Positions 6,848-16,929 of a stretch of 64,000 nt of DNA are shown here, piece by piece. A model generated the notes under the pieces. It made no database searches, had not been told where the DNA came from, and saw only the letters and a program-made list of their open reading frames with translations. The stretch covers positions 682,001 through 746,000 of the forward strand of contig NZ_WPNZ01000001.1 in the NCBI RefSeq assembly GCF_009755605.1. Reading direction: 5' to 3'. This DNA comes from Streptomyces typhae. Its GTDB lineage: Bacteria > Actinomycetota > Actinomycetes > Streptomycetales > Streptomycetaceae. Position numbers and translations under genes: made by a program. Within the stretch, counting starts at the first letter, position 1. Each line of letters opens with the position of its first letter.

Positions 6848-8167
6848 ATGACACAGCAGGCGGGGGCCGAGAAAGCTGCCGGTGCGGTCGGGTTGCGGCG
6901 GACGCTCGGGGTCTTCGACGCGGTGGTGATCGGGCTCGGCGCGATGGTCGGCGCCGGGGTCTTCGCCGTGCTCGGGCCCGCCGCGGAAGCCGCCGGTCCG
7001 GGGCTGCTGCTCGGGCTCGGCATCGCCGCCGTCGTCGCGTACTGCAACGCCCTGGCGTCGGCCCGCCTCGCGGCGCGCTATCCGGCGTCCGGCGGGACGT
7101 ACGTGTACGGGCGGGAGCGGCTCGGCGAGTTCTGGGGGTACCTGGCCGGGTGGGCGTTCGTCGTCGGCAAGACGGCCTCGTGCGCGGCCATGGCGCTGAC
7201 CGTGGGCACATACGTGTGGCCGGAGCATGCGCACGCCGTCGCCGTGGCTGCCGTCCTGGGGCTCACTGCCGTGAACTACGTAGGCGTGCAGAAGTCCCTC
7301 TGGCTGACGCGGGGCATCGTGGCCGTGGTGCTCGTGGTTCTGGCGGGGGTCGTCGCTGTCTGCGCGGGGGCCGTCTGGTCGGGGGCCGCGGGGGCCGACG
7401 GCGGGCTCTTCGGTGCGGGGCCGTCGGACGGCGGCCCCGGCGGGGTGCTCCAGGCCGCGGGGCTGCTCTTCTTCGCTTTCGCGGGGTACGCGCGCGTGGC
7501 GACGCTGGGCGAGGAGGTACGGGATCCGGCGCGCACCATTCCGCGGGCGATCCTGGTGGCGCTCGGCATCGCCCTGTGCGTGTACGTGGCGGTGGCGGTG
7601 GCGGCGCTCTCGGTGCTCGGCGCGGACGGCCTGGCGAAGGCCTCGGCTCCGCTGGCGGACGCGGTGCGGGCTGCCGGGGTGCCGGGCCTCGTGCCCGTGG
7701 TGCGGGTGGGCGCGGCGGTGGCGGCGCTCGGTTCGCTGCTCGCGCTGATCCTGGGGGTGTCACGGACGACGCTGGCGATGGCGCGGGACCGTCGTCTGCC
7801 GGGCGGGCTGGCCGCCGTGCACCCGCGGTTCCGCGTGCCGCACCGTGCGGAGCTCACCGTGGGCGCGGTGGTCGCCGTGCTCGCGGCGACGGCCGACGTG
7901 CGGGGCGCGATCGGGTTCTCGTCGTTCGGCGTCCTCGTGTACTACGCCGTCGCCAACGCTTCGGCGTGGACGCTCAGTTCCGCACCCCTCGCGCGCGTGG
8001 CCCCCGTCGTGGGCCTCGTCGGCTGTGTGACGCTGGCTTTCGCCCTGCCCGGGGCCTCGGTGGTGGCGGGCGGGGCGGTGCTGGTGGCGGGCGTCGCCGT
8101 GTACGGGGTACGGAATGTGTACGAGGGGCGGGGGAGGGCTGCGGGGCGCCGCCCTCCCCCGGACTGA
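6848..8167 (+). CDS. APC superfamily amino acid permease
   Basis: 439 residues, about 12 membrane segments. The N-terminus LRRTLGVFDAVVIGLGAMVGAGVFAVLGPAA contains the APC helix-1 unwound motif GxGxxxGAGVF. The helix-6-like stretch FFAFAGYARVATLGEEVRDPARTIPRA is typical of the APA/CAT branch. Predicted role: proton-coupled uptake or exchange of amino acids or amines; the substrate cannot be told from sequence. The ATG is preceded by AGGGTG. The 232-bp divergent gap to the GlsB gene holds both promoters but no dyad I trust. Confidence 0.88.
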   Translation: MTQQAGAEKAAGAVGLRRTLGVFDAVVIGLGAMVGAGVFAVLGPAAEAAGPGLLLGLGIAAVVAYCNALASARLAARYPASGGTYVYGRERLGEFWGYLAGWAFVVGKTASCAAMALTVGTYVWPEHAHAVAVAAVLGLTAVNYVGVQKSLWLTRGIVAVVLVVLAGVVAVCAGAVWSGAAGADGGLFGAGPSDGGPGGVLQAAGLLFFAFAGYARVATLGEEVRDPARTIPRAILVALGIALCVYVAVAVAALSVLGADGLAKASAPLADAVRAAGVPGLVPVVRVGAAVAALGSLLALILGVSRTTLAMARDRRLPGGLAAVHPRFRVPHRAELTVGAVVAVLAATADVRGAIGFSSFGVLVYYAVANASAWTLSSAPLARVAPVVGLVGCVTLAFALPGASVVAGGAVLVAGVAVYGVRNVYEGRGRAAGRRPPPD

Positions 8168-8312
8168 GCGTGCGGGCGCGGCTTGGGCGTGCGGGCGCGG
8201 CCTCAACGTGCAGGCACGGCTTCATCGCGCGGGCGCGGCTTCATCGCGCGGGCGCGGCCTCATCGTGCAGGCGCGGCCTCATCGCGCGGGCACGGCCTCA
8301 ACATGCAGGCAC
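8164..8312. repeat. 19-bp tandem repeat, eight copies, directly after the permease stop
   Basis: Units such as TTCATCGCGCGGGCGCGGC run head to tail at 8183, 8202, 8221, 8240, 8259, 8278 and 8297, with a partial first unit from about 8164. Two copies (8221 and 8240) are identical. The period is not a multiple of three, fitting a non-coding location. The array separates the convergent permease and YccF genes. Confidence 0.9.
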
Positions 8313-8354
8313 ATGGACGTGCGGGGCGGTCCACCGGCCTCGCGGCGGAGCGGT

Positions 8355-8840
8355 CTACCAGTTCCGCCCGCCCCCGGCGGGCCCCTGCGGCGGCTGCTGC
8401 CCGTACGGAGCGGGCCCGCCCGCCGCGGGCGCGGGGCCGCCGATCGGGCCGACCGCCGTGAACGGCTGGTCCGTGGGGACGATTTCGCGGCCCAGTGGCA
8501 GCAACGAGATGGGGATCATCTTGAAGTTGGCCAGGCCGAGCGGGATGCCGATGATCGTGAGGCACAGCAGCAGGCCGGTGAAGACGTGGGCGAGGGCCAG
8601 CCACCAGCCCGCGAGGATCACCCACAGGACGTTGCCGATCAGCGACGCGGCGCCCGCGTCACGGCGCTCGACGGCCATGCGGCCGAAGGGCCACAGCGCG
8701 AACAGGCCGATGCGGAACGCGGCGAGGCCGAACGGGATGCCGATGATCGTGACGCACAGCAGCACCCCGGCGAACAGGTAGAAGAGACACAGCCACAGGC
8801 CGCTGAGGATGAGCCAGATGATGTTCAGAACTGTCTTCAC
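8355..8840 (-). CDS. YccF domain inner-membrane protein
   Basis: 161 residues with two tandem YccF domains. Each has a hydrophobic helix pair and the signature LLCxTIIGIPxGLANF: residues about 28-42 read [16 protein letters not shown] and about 90-105 read [16 protein letters not shown]. The C-terminal 30 residues are Pro/Gly-rich and probably cytosolic. Function is unknown. The GTG start at 8840 overlaps the htpX stop by 4 bp (GTGA), indicating translational coupling with the protease gene. Confidence 0.88.
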   Translation of the reverse strand: MKTVLNIIWLILSGLWLCLFYLFAGVLLCVTIIGIPFGLAAFRIGLFALWPFGRMAVERRDAGAASLIGNVLWVILAGWWLALAHVFTGLLLCLTIIGIPLGLANFKMIPISLLPLGREIVPTDQPFTAVGPIGGPAPAAGGPAPYGQQPPQGPAGGGRNW

Positions 8841-9700
8841 TGCTGGCGACCTGCCATCTGCTCGAGCCGGGCGATGCGCTCCGCCATCGGCGGGTGGGTT
8901 GAGAACATCTTCGACATACCCTGACCCGGCCGGAAGGGATTCGCAATCATCATGTGACTCGCCGTCTCCAGGCGTGGCTCGGGAGGCAGCGGCAACTGCT
9001 TGGTACCGGCGTCCAGTTTGCGCAGGGCGCTGGCGAGGGCCAGCGGGTCTCCGGTGAGCTGCGCGCCGGAGGCGTCGGCCTCGTACTCCCTGGAACGGCT
9101 GATGGCGAGCTGGATGATGGAGGCGGCGAGCGGGCCGAGCAGCATGATCAACAGCATGCCGAAGATGCCGGGCCCGTCGTTGTCGTTGGAGCGGCCGACC
9201 GGGATCAGCCAGGCGAAGTTGACCAGAAACATGATGACGGAGGCGAGCGCGCCGGCGACCGAGGAGATGAGGATGTCCCGGTTGTAGACGTGACTGAGCT
9301 CGTGGCCGATGACTCCGCGCAGTTCGCGCGGGGTGAGGATGCGCAGGATGCCGTCGGTGCAGCAGACCGCGGCGTTGCGTGGGTTGCGGCCGGTCGCGAA
9401 GGCGTTCGGGGCCTCGGTCGGCGAGATGTAGAGGCGGGGCATGGGCTGGCGGGCCTGCGTGGAGAGCTCGCGCACCATGCGGTAGAGCTCGGGGGCCTCG
9501 AATTCGCTGACCGGGCGGGCCCGCATGGCGCGCAGGGCCAGCTTGTCGCTGTTCCAGTACGCGTACGCGTTGGTGCCCAGTGCGACGACTAGCGCGATGA
9601 GCAGGCCCGTACGCCCGAAGAAACTGCCGATGACGAGGATGAGTGCCGACAGTCCCCCGAGGAGTACGGCGGTTTTCAGCCCGTTGGTCCGGCGGTGCAC
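8837..9700 (-). CDS. htpX: Membrane zinc metalloprotease HtpX
   Basis: 287 residues. Two N-terminal membrane helices (about 10-45) are followed by a cytosolic M48 catalytic domain with HELSH (133-137) as the zinc motif and a downstream EYEAD giving the third ligand. NAFATGRNP before the active site is a family marker. HtpX degrades misfolded membrane proteins. The GTG start at 9700 has AGGAGGG about 6-7 nt upstream and gives [14 protein letters not shown], the expected start. A 16-bp palindrome lies about 50 bp upstream. The next gene, yccF, overlaps its stop. Confidence 0.93.
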   Translation of the reverse strand: MHRRTNGLKTAVLLGGLSALILVIGSFFGRTGLLIALVVALGTNAYAYWNSDKLALRAMRARPVSEFEAPELYRMVRELSTQARQPMPRLYISPTEAPNAFATGRNPRNAAVCCTDGILRILTPRELRGVIGHELSHVYNRDILISSVAGALASVIMFLVNFAWLIPVGRSNDNDGPGIFGMLLIMLLGPLAASIIQLAISRSREYEADASGAQLTGDPLALASALRKLDAGTKQLPLPPEPRLETASHMMIANPFRPGQGMSKMFSTHPPMAERIARLEQMAGRQQ

Positions 9701-9749
9701 GGTACGCCCTCCTGGTGGTGCGCGGGGGAACCCTCTGCTTGCTGGTGCT

Positions 9750-9765
9750 TCCACTGTTCAGTGGA
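9750..9765. promoter_or_regulatory. Palindrome upstream of htpX
   Basis: TCCACTG TT CAGTGGA is a perfect 7+7 dyad, 50-65 bp before the htpX start codon. On the minus strand TTGACC lies about 15-20 bp upstream of it and could be the -35 element, which would put the dyad at or just after the -10. I infer an operator for a stress regulator. Confidence 0.5.
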
Positions 9766-9871
9766 CCCTCCCTCACTGGTCAACGCCAGGCGGAGGGAGC
9801 TAGTTCCCTTGTGCTTCCAGGAGTGGTGTGGGCCGCCCGGGTGACGGCCCCGCCGGACGGCGTGCGCCGCG

Positions 9872-11419
9872 TCAGCGCACGCCCTGCTCCGCGAACTGCA
9901 GCACCAGCTGCGGTGCCCCGGAGAGCGCGACACCGAGGACGGCCGTCACGGCGATCGCCGCGGTGATCGGGGCCGGGATGCGGTGCCGTACGGGTTCGCC
10001 CTCGGGCGCGCGGAAGAGGAGCGCCGTCCACTGGAGGTAGTAGTAGAGGGCGACCACCACGTTCACCGCCATGACGACGGCGAGCCAGCCCAGGCCCGCG
10101 TCGACCGCCGCCGAGAAGACGGTGACCTTCGCGAACAGGCCGATGATGCCCGGGGGCAGCCCGGCGAGGCAGAGCAGGAAGAAGGCGAGGACCAGGGCCG
10201 ACAGCGGGCTCCGCGCGTACAGGCCGCGGTAGTCGCTGACGCGGTTCAGCGCCTTGGTGCGGCCCACCAGGGCGGCCACGGCGAACGCTCCGAGGTTCAC
10301 TGCGGCGTACATCAGGGCGTACGCGACGGTGGCGCCGGTGCTCTCCAGGACGTCGGTGTTCCGGTCGGCGTACCCGGCAGCCCCGATCGGCACCAGGAGG
10401 TAGCCCGCCTGCCCGACCGAGGACCAGGCGAGCAGCCGGACCGCGCTGTACGCGCGCGTGGACCGCTGGCGCAGGGCGGCCACGTTGCCCGCTGTCATCG
10501 TGAGCGCGGCGAGCGCGGCGAGCGCGGGGCCCCAGACGTCCGCGTACTCCGGGAAGGCGACGACGGTGACGAGGATCAGCCCGGTGAAGCCGACCGCCTT
10601 GCCGACGACCGAGAGGTACGCGGCCACGGGCAGGGGCGCGCCTACGTAGGTGTCGGGCACCCAGAAGTGGAACGGGACGGCGGCCACCTTGAAGGCGAAA
10701 CCGACGAGGGTGAGGACCACTCCCGTCCGTGCCAGGGTGTCCAGCTGCCCGCCGACGTCGCCGAGCTTCGCGCCGAGTTCGGTGAGGTGCATGGTGCCGG
10801 TCGCCGCGTACACGAAGCTGACGCCGAGGAGGGTCACGGCGGTCGCCGTCACCGACGAGAGGAAGAACTTCAGGGCCGCCTCGGAGGAGCGCTTGTCGCC
10901 GTGCTTCAGGCCGACCAGCGCGAAGGCGGGCAGGGAGGCGACCTCCAGGGCGACGACGAGGGTCGCGAGGTCCCGGGAGGCGGGCAGCAGGGCGGCGCCC
11001 GCGGCCGAGGAGAGCAGCAGGAACCAGTACTCCCCTTCGGGGAGTCCCTTGTCGGTGCTCCGGGCGTCCTTGAGGGTGGTCATCGACAGCAGGGCGGTGA
11101 GCAGCGCGCCGCCGATGACGAGGAGCTGGATGACGAGGGTGAACTCGTCGACGGTGTAGCTGCACGCGGTTTCGCCGGGGCCGCTGAGGCAGAACGTCGA
11201 ACGCGGCTCGCGGTCCGAGTCGGTCAGCGGCAGCAGGAAGAGCCCCGCCGCGGCCAGGCCCGCCAGCGAGAACCAGCCGAGCAGGTGCTTGTTGCGCTCG
11301 CCCAGGAACAGGTCGGCGACGAGGACGGCGAGACCGACCACTGCCACGATCGTCGGCGGCGCGACCGCGGCCCAGTCGACGGACTGGATGAGGCTCGCGG
11401 TGGATTCGGCGGCGGTCAC
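9872..11419 (-). CDS. nuoN: NADH-quinone oxidoreductase subunit N, second (partial) cluster
   Basis: 515 residues, about 14 membrane helices of the Mrp-antiporter type. It shows the family features SLPAFALVGLKHGDKRSSEAALKFFL, FKVAAVPFHFWVPDTYVGAPLPVAAYLSV (helix with the conserved Lys, and HxWxPD) and FLLCLAGLPPGIIGLFAKVTVF. NuoN is one of three antiporter-like proton-translocating subunits. The GTG start overlaps the nuoM stop by 4 bp (GTGA). It is the last gene of the cluster; the 170 bp beyond it hold a small GGGAGCTAGTTCCC dyad but no strong terminator. Confidence 0.93.
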   Translation of the reverse strand: MTAAESTASLIQSVDWAAVAPPTIVAVVGLAVLVADLFLGERNKHLLGWFSLAGLAAAGLFLLPLTDSDREPRSTFCLSGPGETACSYTVDEFTLVIQLLVIGGALLTALLSMTTLKDARSTDKGLPEGEYWFLLLSSAAGAALLPASRDLATLVVALEVASLPAFALVGLKHGDKRSSEAALKFFLSSVTATAVTLLGVSFVYAATGTMHLTELGAKLGDVGGQLDTLARTGVVLTLVGFAFKVAAVPFHFWVPDTYVGAPLPVAAYLSVVGKAVGFTGLILVTVVAFPEYADVWGPALAALAALTMTAGNVAALRQRSTRAYSAVRLLAWSSVGQAGYLLVPIGAAGYADRNTDVLESTGATVAYALMYAAVNLGAFAVAALVGRTKALNRVSDYRGLYARSPLSALVLAFFLLCLAGLPPGIIGLFAKVTVFSAAVDAGLGWLAVVMAVNVVVALYYYLQWTALLFRAPEGEPVRHRIPAPITAAIAVTAVLGVALSGAPQLVLQFAEQGVR

Positions 11420-13194
11420 GACTTGCCTCCTGCGAGGAGCTGCTGGACGGCCGGGTCGGTGAGGCCGAGGAGGGCCGCGGGCCACAGGCCGGCGAGGACG
11501 GTGAGGGCGACGAGCGGCGCCCAGGCGGCGAGCTCGTATCCGTGGACGTCGGCAAGGCGGGGTGCGGGCTCGGCTCCGGGCGCCGCCTTCACGCCTCCCG
11601 GCGCACGCACGGCTGCGGGCGCCGCCTCCGCTCCGCCGGGCGCCGCACTCGCGCCCCCGGACACCGCAGCCGCGGCCCCCGACACCGCACTCGCCGCTCC
11701 GGACGCGGGACCCGCACTCCCGGGCGCGGGCCCCATGCAGACCCGGCGTACGACGATGAGCATGTACGCGGCCGTCAGCAGGGTGCCGAACGCGGCGATC
11801 GCCATGAACGTGAGGAACGCGGGGCGGCTGAGGCCGTCGGCGGGCTTGAACGCGCCGAACAGCGCGAGCATCTCGCCCCAGAACCCGGCGAGCCCCGGCA
11901 GGCCGAGCGAGGCGACGGCGCCGAAGGCGAGCAGGCCGCCGAGGCGCGGGGCCCTGCCGTAGAGGGCGGCGCCGGACTGGAAGGAGTCCGGCGCGGCGGA
12001 GCCGCTCGTTGCGGGGCGGTGGCCGGGTGACGGGAGGGACAGGGCGTCGAGGTCGCTGGTGCCCGTGCGGTCCTTGAGCGCGCCGACGAGGAAGAACAGC
12101 AGGCCGGTGATGAGACCGTGGGCGATGTTGGCGAACAGTGCGCCGTTCACGCCGGTCGGGCTCATCGTGGAGATGCCGAGCAGCACGAAACCCATGTGGC
12201 CCACGGACGAGTACGCGATGAGGCGCTTGAGGTCGCCCTTCGCGCCTGGCCTGGCGAGGGCGAGGCAGGCGAGGGACCCGTAGACGATCCCGACGACGGC
12301 GAACGCGGCGAGGTAGGGCGCGAAGGTCTCCATGCCGTCCGGCGCGATCGGCAGCAGAATCCGGACGAAACCGTACGTACCCATCTTCAGCAGGACACCG
12401 GCAAGGAGGACCGAGCCGACGGTCGGAGCGGCGGTGTGGGCGTCCGGCAGCCAGCTGTGCAGCGGCCACATCGGCGTCTTCACCGCGAGCCCGATCCCGA
12501 TCGCCAGAACCGCGATGACCTGCACGGATGTACTCAGTCCAGAGCCGTTGTCAGTGGCGAGTGCCACCATGTCGAATGTGCCGGCCCGCAGCCCGATGAG
12601 CAGCAGGCCGAGCAGCATGACGACGGAGCCGAGGAGCGTGTAGAGGATGAACTTCCAAGCCGCCTGCGTGCGTTCGGCCCCGCCCCAGCGCGCGATGAGG
12701 AAGTACATCGGGATGAGCACCATCTCGAACGCCAGGAAGAACAGCAGCAGATCGAGGACGGCGAAGGTCGCGAGGGTGCCGGATTCCAGGACGAGGATCA
12801 GCGCGACGAATGCCTTGGGGGAAGGCCCCGCCGGCATCTTGAAGTAGGAGTACAGCGCGCAGAGGAAGGTCAGCAGCGCGGTCAGGACCAGCAGGGGGAG
12901 GGAGATGCCGTCGATGCCGAGGTGGATGCGCACGTCGAGTGCGGGGATCCAGCTGATGTCGGTCGTGGCCTGCATCTTCGACGGATGGTCGTGGTCGAAG
13001 CCGAGCGCGAGGACGATCGCGGCGACGAGGACGGCCCCGGTCACGGTCACGCCGTGGCGGAGCACGGCCTGCTCGGGGGACTTCCCCTTCAGCCCGGGGG
13101 GAGCCGGCAGGAGAGCGGCCACGGCGCCGACGAGCGGACCGACGACGATCAACGCGAGAAGGAACTGCATCACTGACTCACTGATATCGATCAC
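11416..13194 (-). CDS. nuoM: NADH-quinone oxidoreductase subunit M, second cluster, with Ala-rich insert
   Basis: 592 residues, longer than the usual 500-540. Core motifs are present: LRWGG-like IARWGGAERTQAAWKF, AVKTPMWPLHSWLPDAHTAAPTVGSVLLAGVLLKMG, and YSSVGHMGFVLLG. The extra length is a C-terminal loop of about 60 Ala/Gly/Pro/Ser residues (DNA 11540-11720) between the helix ending at VRRVCMGP and the last membrane segment. The GTG at 13194 is 6 nt after the nuoL stop; an internal ATG at 13170 would also fit. It forms the middle antiporter-like subunit of the membrane arm. Confidence 0.93.
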   Translation of the reverse strand: MIDISESVMQFLLALIVVGPLVGAVAALLPAPPGLKGKSPEQAVLRHGVTVTGAVLVAAIVLALGFDHDHPSKMQATTDISWIPALDVRIHLGIDGISLPLLVLTALLTFLCALYSYFKMPAGPSPKAFVALILVLESGTLATFAVLDLLLFFLAFEMVLIPMYFLIARWGGAERTQAAWKFILYTLLGSVVMLLGLLLIGLRAGTFDMVALATDNGSGLSTSVQVIAVLAIGIGLAVKTPMWPLHSWLPDAHTAAPTVGSVLLAGVLLKMGTYGFVRILLPIAPDGMETFAPYLAAFAVVGIVYGSLACLALARPGAKGDLKRLIAYSSVGHMGFVLLGISTMSPTGVNGALFANIAHGLITGLLFFLVGALKDRTGTSDLDALSLPSPGHRPATSGSAAPDSFQSGAALYGRAPRLGGLLAFGAVASLGLPGLAGFWGEMLALFGAFKPADGLSRPAFLTFMAIAAFGTLLTAAYMLIVVRRVCMGPAPGSAGPASGAASAVSGAAAAVSGGASAAPGGAEAAPAAVRAPGGVKAAPGAEPAPRLADVHGYELAAWAPLVALTVLAGLWPAALLGLTDPAVQQLLAGGKS

Positions 13195-13200
13195 GGCTGC

Positions 13201-15195
13201 TCACGCTCCGGCGGTGGCGACGAGGACGGCGGCGACCGCCAGGACGACGGTGCCCGCGAGCAGCGCGCTCAGATAGGTCTGCACGTTGCCGGTCTGCGCG
13301 CGGCGGACGGCCACGCCGAGCCAGCGGGGCGCGGCCCCGGCGCCGCGGACGTACGTCTCGACGACCTCCCGGTCGAGGAAACGCACCAGGCGGGCGCCCG
13401 CCTGGACGGGACGGACGAACAGGCCCGCGTACAGCGCGTCGAGGCGGAACCCGGCGGCGGCGTGGCGGTGCAGCGGGCCGAGCAGGAGCCGGCCGGGGTC
13501 CGCCGGGTCGGGCGCGGCGGCCACGTCTCCGTACGCGGGCGTGTGGGTGGCGATGGCCTCGGCCTCGACCAGTCCGGCGTCGCCGTCGCGGTGCGCGGCG
13601 ACGGCGCCGATCGGGACCCGCGCGGCGAGCGCCGTGGTCTGCCGCCACGCGCCGTAGGTGACCAGGGCGCCGACGAAGGCGAAGCCGGTGCCGAGGACGG
13701 AGGTGGTGAGCGTGGGGGCGAGCTTGTGGCCGTCGAACCAGTCCGGGAGGACGCCGACGGTCACGCCGAAGGCGAGCGACGGCACGGCGAGCACCCACAG
13801 GACGGCGGTCATGGCGACGGGCTGCCTGCCGTGGTCGGGAGCCTCGGCGCCCCTGCCGCGGAAGGCGAGCAGCCACAGACGGGTCGCGTAGGCGGCGGTG
13901 AGCAGGGCGGTGACGAGGCCGGCGAGCAGGACGATCCAGCCCGCCGCGGCCGGAGCGGACCCGGCGTGGCCGGTGGCCGTGTGCTCGGCGGCACCGAGGA
14001 CGGCTTCCTTGGAGAAGAAGCCGCTGAACGGCGGGACGGCGGCGAGCGCGAGGAGCGCCACGGTCATCGTCCAGTAGGCGTCGGGGACACGGGCGCGCAG
14101 GTCCTTCATGCGGGACATCGCGGCCAGCGAGTTGGTGCCCGCGGCATGGATGATCACGCCTGCCGCGAGGAACAGGAGCGCCTTGAAGGCGCCGTGGGCG
14201 AGGAGGTGGAAGACGGCGGCACCGCGGTCGCCGACGGCGAGGGCGCCGGTCATGTAGCCGAGCTGCCCGACCGTCGAGTACGCGAGGACGCGCTTGATGT
14301 CGTCCTGGGCGAGCGCGGCGAGCGCCGAGCCCGCCATGGTCACGGCGGCCATGAGGGCGAGGACGACCAGGGCCGCCGCGGAGGCGGCGAAGACGGGGAG
14401 GAGCCGGGCGACGAAGTAGACACCGGCGGCGACCATCGTCGCGGCGTGGATGAGCGCCGAGACGGGTGTCGGGCCCGCCATCGCGTCGGGCAGCCAGGTG
14501 TGCAGCGGGAACTGCGCGGACTTGCCCGCGACACCGGTGAGGAGCAGCAGCGCGATCAGCGTGGGGTGGTCGAGGCCGCCGTCCGCGACGGTGGCGAGGA
14601 TCCGGGTGATCCGGAAGGAGCCCGCGTCCGCGGCGAGGGCGAACAGGCCGATGAGGAAGGGGACGTCACCGAGCTTGGTGACCAGGAAGGCCTTCAGGGA
14701 GGCGGCGCGCGCCTCGGGCGTCTCCCAGTAGTGGCCGACGAGGAAGTACGAGCAGATGCCCATGATCTCCCAGCCGACCAGGAGCACCATCAGGTCGCCG
14801 GAGTAGACGACGAGCAGCATCGCGGAGGTGAAGAGCGAGACGAGCGCGGCGTACGAGGGGTAGCGCGGGTCGTCGTGCAGATAGGCCGTGGAGTAGATCT
14901 GCACGCAGGACGCGACGAGGCCGACGAGGACGGCGACGAGGGCCGCGAAGCCGTCGATGTGCAGGGCGAGGTCGATGGGGACCGAGCCCGTGGGGGTGAG
15001 CTGGGTGGCCGCGTCGACGGCGGCGTCGCCGCCCTGGCGCGCGGCCACGACGGCGGCGAGTGCGAGGGACGTCAGCGCGGGCAGCACTGCGAGGGGGCGG
15101 GCGAGGCCGGGGGCCGTGCGGCCGAGCAGCAGGCCCGCGACCGCGCCGAGGAACGGCAGGAGGGGGACGAGGACGGCGAGGGTGGTCGTGGTCAC
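13201..15195 (-). CDS. nuoL: NADH-quinone oxidoreductase subunit L, second cluster
   Basis: 664 residues, the distal antiporter-like subunit with its C-terminal lateral helix region. Visible motifs are [19 protein letters not shown] (helix-5 glutamate), [36 protein letters not shown], and [24 protein letters not shown] 15195 overlaps the nuoK stop by 4 bp. The middle C-terminal part (about 540-600) carries an extra hydrophilic loop rich in Ala/Asp before the last helix, which is common in actinobacterial NuoL. Confidence 0.94.
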   Translation of the reverse strand: MTTTTLAVLVPLLPFLGAVAGLLLGRTAPGLARPLAVLPALTSLALAAVVAARQGGDAAVDAATQLTPTGSVPIDLALHIDGFAALVAVLVGLVASCVQIYSTAYLHDDPRYPSYAALVSLFTSAMLLVVYSGDLMVLLVGWEIMGICSYFLVGHYWETPEARAASLKAFLVTKLGDVPFLIGLFALAADAGSFRITRILATVADGGLDHPTLIALLLLTGVAGKSAQFPLHTWLPDAMAGPTPVSALIHAATMVAAGVYFVARLLPVFAASAAALVVLALMAAVTMAGSALAALAQDDIKRVLAYSTVGQLGYMTGALAVGDRGAAVFHLLAHGAFKALLFLAAGVIIHAAGTNSLAAMSRMKDLRARVPDAYWTMTVALLALAAVPPFSGFFSKEAVLGAAEHTATGHAGSAPAAAGWIVLLAGLVTALLTAAYATRLWLLAFRGRGAEAPDHGRQPVAMTAVLWVLAVPSLAFGVTVGVLPDWFDGHKLAPTLTTSVLGTGFAFVGALVTYGAWRQTTALAARVPIGAVAAHRDGDAGLVEAEAIATHTPAYGDVAAAPDPADPGRLLLGPLHRHAAAGFRLDALYAGLFVRPVQAGARLVRFLDREVVETYVRGAGAAPRWLGVAVRRAQTGNVQTYLSALLAGTVVLAVAAVLVATAGA

Positions 15196-15674
15196 GCGGT
15201 GGCCTCAGCCTTCTGTGACGCCGAAGCCTGTTGTGCCGCGGCAGCCGTCCGCGACGCGGACGCACCGGTCCGCGCGGGCTCGTCGGCGGTGGCGCCTCCG
15301 GTGCCGGGCCCGTCTCCGGGGCCGTGGCCGCCGTCGGGGCCGGGGCCGTCGCCGGGGTCGTCACCGGGGCGTTCGGCGGTGTCGCGGAGGTCGTCGACGG
15401 CGGAGGTGCCGCGGTTGCGGTACACGGCGAGGACGATCGCGAGGCCGATGCCGATCTCGGCGGCGGCGATGGCGATGGTGAACAGGGTCAGGGCCTGGCC
15501 GGCGTGCAGGGCGTCGCGGAGCCAGACGTCGAAGGCCACGAGGTTGAGGTTGACGGCGTTGAGCATCAGCTCGACGGACATCAGGACCAGGATCGCGTTG
15601 CGCCGGGCGAGGACGCCGTACAGGCCGACGCAGAACAGGAGGACGGCGAGGACGGCGGGATAGGCGAGGTGCAT
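15192..15674 (-). CDS. nuoK: NADH-quinone oxidoreductase subunit K, second cluster, with long tail
   Basis: 160 residues against about 100 in the family. The first 95 form the three helices with the key glutamates ([18 protein letters not shown] and [18 protein letters not shown]). The last 60 are a disordered Asp/Gly/Pro then Ala/Ser tail. NuoK sits between NuoJ and NuoN and carries part of the proton path. ATG 15674 shares one base with the nuoJ stop; its own stop overlaps nuoL. Confidence 0.93.
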   Translation of the reverse strand: MHLAYPAVLAVLLFCVGLYGVLARRNAILVLMSVELMLNAVNLNLVAFDVWLRDALHAGQALTLFTIAIAAAEIGIGLAIVLAVYRNRGTSAVDDLRDTAERPGDDPGDGPGPDGGHGPGDGPGTGGATADEPARTGASASRTAAAAQQASASQKAEATA

Positions 15675-16318
15675 CAGCGCTGCTCCTTGTCGCCGGTGTC
15701 GTGGGAGACGGCGTCACGGGACCCGGCGTCGCGGGCTGCGGCGTCACGGGCGGTGGCGTCGCGGGCGGTGGCGTCGCGGGCGGTGGCGTTCCTGCGGGAC
15801 AGGACGATGGCGCCGACCAGTGCGGCGAGGAGCAGGACCGAGAGCGCCTCGAAGGGCAGGACCCAGTGCCGGAAGAGGATGGAGCCGGTGACGTCGGTGG
15901 TGCCCTGCGGTTGGCCCAGGTCGACCCACTGGGTGCGGAAGGCGTCCACGACGACCCAGACCAGGGCGGCAGCGGCGGCGAGCGCCACGGCCAGGGCCAC
16001 GGGCCGGTTGCCGGAGTCGGCGTCCGGGGAGCGGCCGATGGGCGCGCGGGTGAGCATCAGGCCGAAGAGGAGGAGGACGACGACGGAACCCACGTAGATG
16101 AGGACCTGGACCCAGGCGATGAACTCGGCGGTCAGGAGCAGGTACTCGACGGCGAGCCCGCCGAGCGCCACCACCAGCCACAGCGCGGCGTGCACGAGCT
16201 GCCGGGTGGTGACGGTGACGACGGCGGCGCCGAGGGTGACGAGGCCGACGAGCACGAAGGCGATCTCGACGCCCGTCGGGGAGAGGAAGCCCTGGGGTGC
16301 GGCTGCGGCGACGTTCAC
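15674..16318 (-). CDS. nuoJ: NADH-quinone oxidoreductase subunit J, second cluster, with repeat tail
   Basis: 214 residues. Five membrane helices are seen, including the family stretch [24 protein letters not shown]. The C-terminal 40 residues are a pentapeptide repeat of the type TARDA ([16 protein letters not shown]...), encoded by about four or five 15-bp DNA units at roughly 15706-15790. GTG 16318 overlaps the nuoI stop by 4 bp. NuoJ lines the first proton path next to NuoH and NuoA. Confidence 0.92.
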   Translation of the reverse strand: MNVAAAAPQGFLSPTGVEIAFVLVGLVTLGAAVVTVTTRQLVHAALWLVVALGGLAVEYLLLTAEFIAWVQVLIYVGSVVVLLLFGLMLTRAPIGRSPDADSGNRPVALAVALAAAAALVWVVVDAFRTQWVDLGQPQGTTDVTGSILFRHWVLPFEALSVLLLAALVGAIVLSRRNATARDATARDATARDAAARDAGSRDAVSHDTGDKEQR

Positions 16319-16929
16319 GCGTCCCCCTCGGGTGCGGGTGCGGATCCCGCCCCGGGCGCAGCCCCAGGAGCCCCGGGAGACGCCCCGGGAGCCGGTGCGG
16401 CCTCCTGCGCGGCGGCCAGTTTCTCGGCGGCCTTGCGGGCGGCGGCGAGTTCCTTGGGCTCCTCGGCGGCGGGGTCGAGCGCGGGCGGGGCCGGGACGGT
16501 CCACATCCACTCGCGGAGCTTGTCGCGCTCGTGGGTGAGTTCGCGGATGTCGGTCTCGGCGTACTCGAACTCCGGGGACCAGAACAGGGCGTCGAAGGGG
16601 CACACCTCGATGCAGATGCCGCAGTACATGCACAGCGAGAAGTCGATGGCGAAGCGGTCGAGGACGTTGCGGCTGCGTTCGCGGCCGCCGGGCGCGGCGG
16701 CCGGGACCGTCTCCTTGTGGGAGTCGATGTAGATGCACCAGTCCGGGCACTCGCGGGCGCAGAGCATGCAGACCGTGCAGTTCTCCTCGAACAGGCCGAT
16801 GACGCCGCGGGTGCGGGGCGGCAGGTCGGGCTGGACGGCGGGGTACTGCTCGGTGACGGTCTTCTTCGTCATGGTGCGCAGGGTGACGGCGAGGCCCTTG
16901 GCGAGGCCGCTTCCTGGGATCGGGGGCAC
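16315..16929 (-). CDS. nuoI: NADH-quinone oxidoreductase subunit I, second cluster (2x 4Fe-4S)
   Basis: 204 residues. Two ferredoxin motifs, [13 protein letters not shown] and [13 protein letters not shown], bind clusters N6a and N6b that pass electrons to NuoB. The GTG start at 16929 shares one base with the nuoH TAG stop and gives [20 protein letters not shown], the conserved N-terminus; a longer frame runs into nuoH out of register. The C-terminal 60 residues are Ala/Pro-rich ([16 protein letters not shown] then [11 protein letters not shown]). In ferredoxin-using complex I relatives this subunit is close to the electron entry site, relevant because nuoEFG are absent here. Confidence 0.94.
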   Translation of the reverse strand: MPPIPGSGLAKGLAVTLRTMTKKTVTEQYPAVQPDLPPRTRGVIGLFEENCTVCMLCARECPDWCIYIDSHKETVPAAAPGGRERSRNVLDRFAIDFSLCMYCGICIEVCPFDALFWSPEFEYAETDIRELTHERDKLREWMWTVPAPPALDPAAEEPKELAAARKAAEKLAAAQEAAPAPGASPGAPGAAPGAGSAPAPEGDA

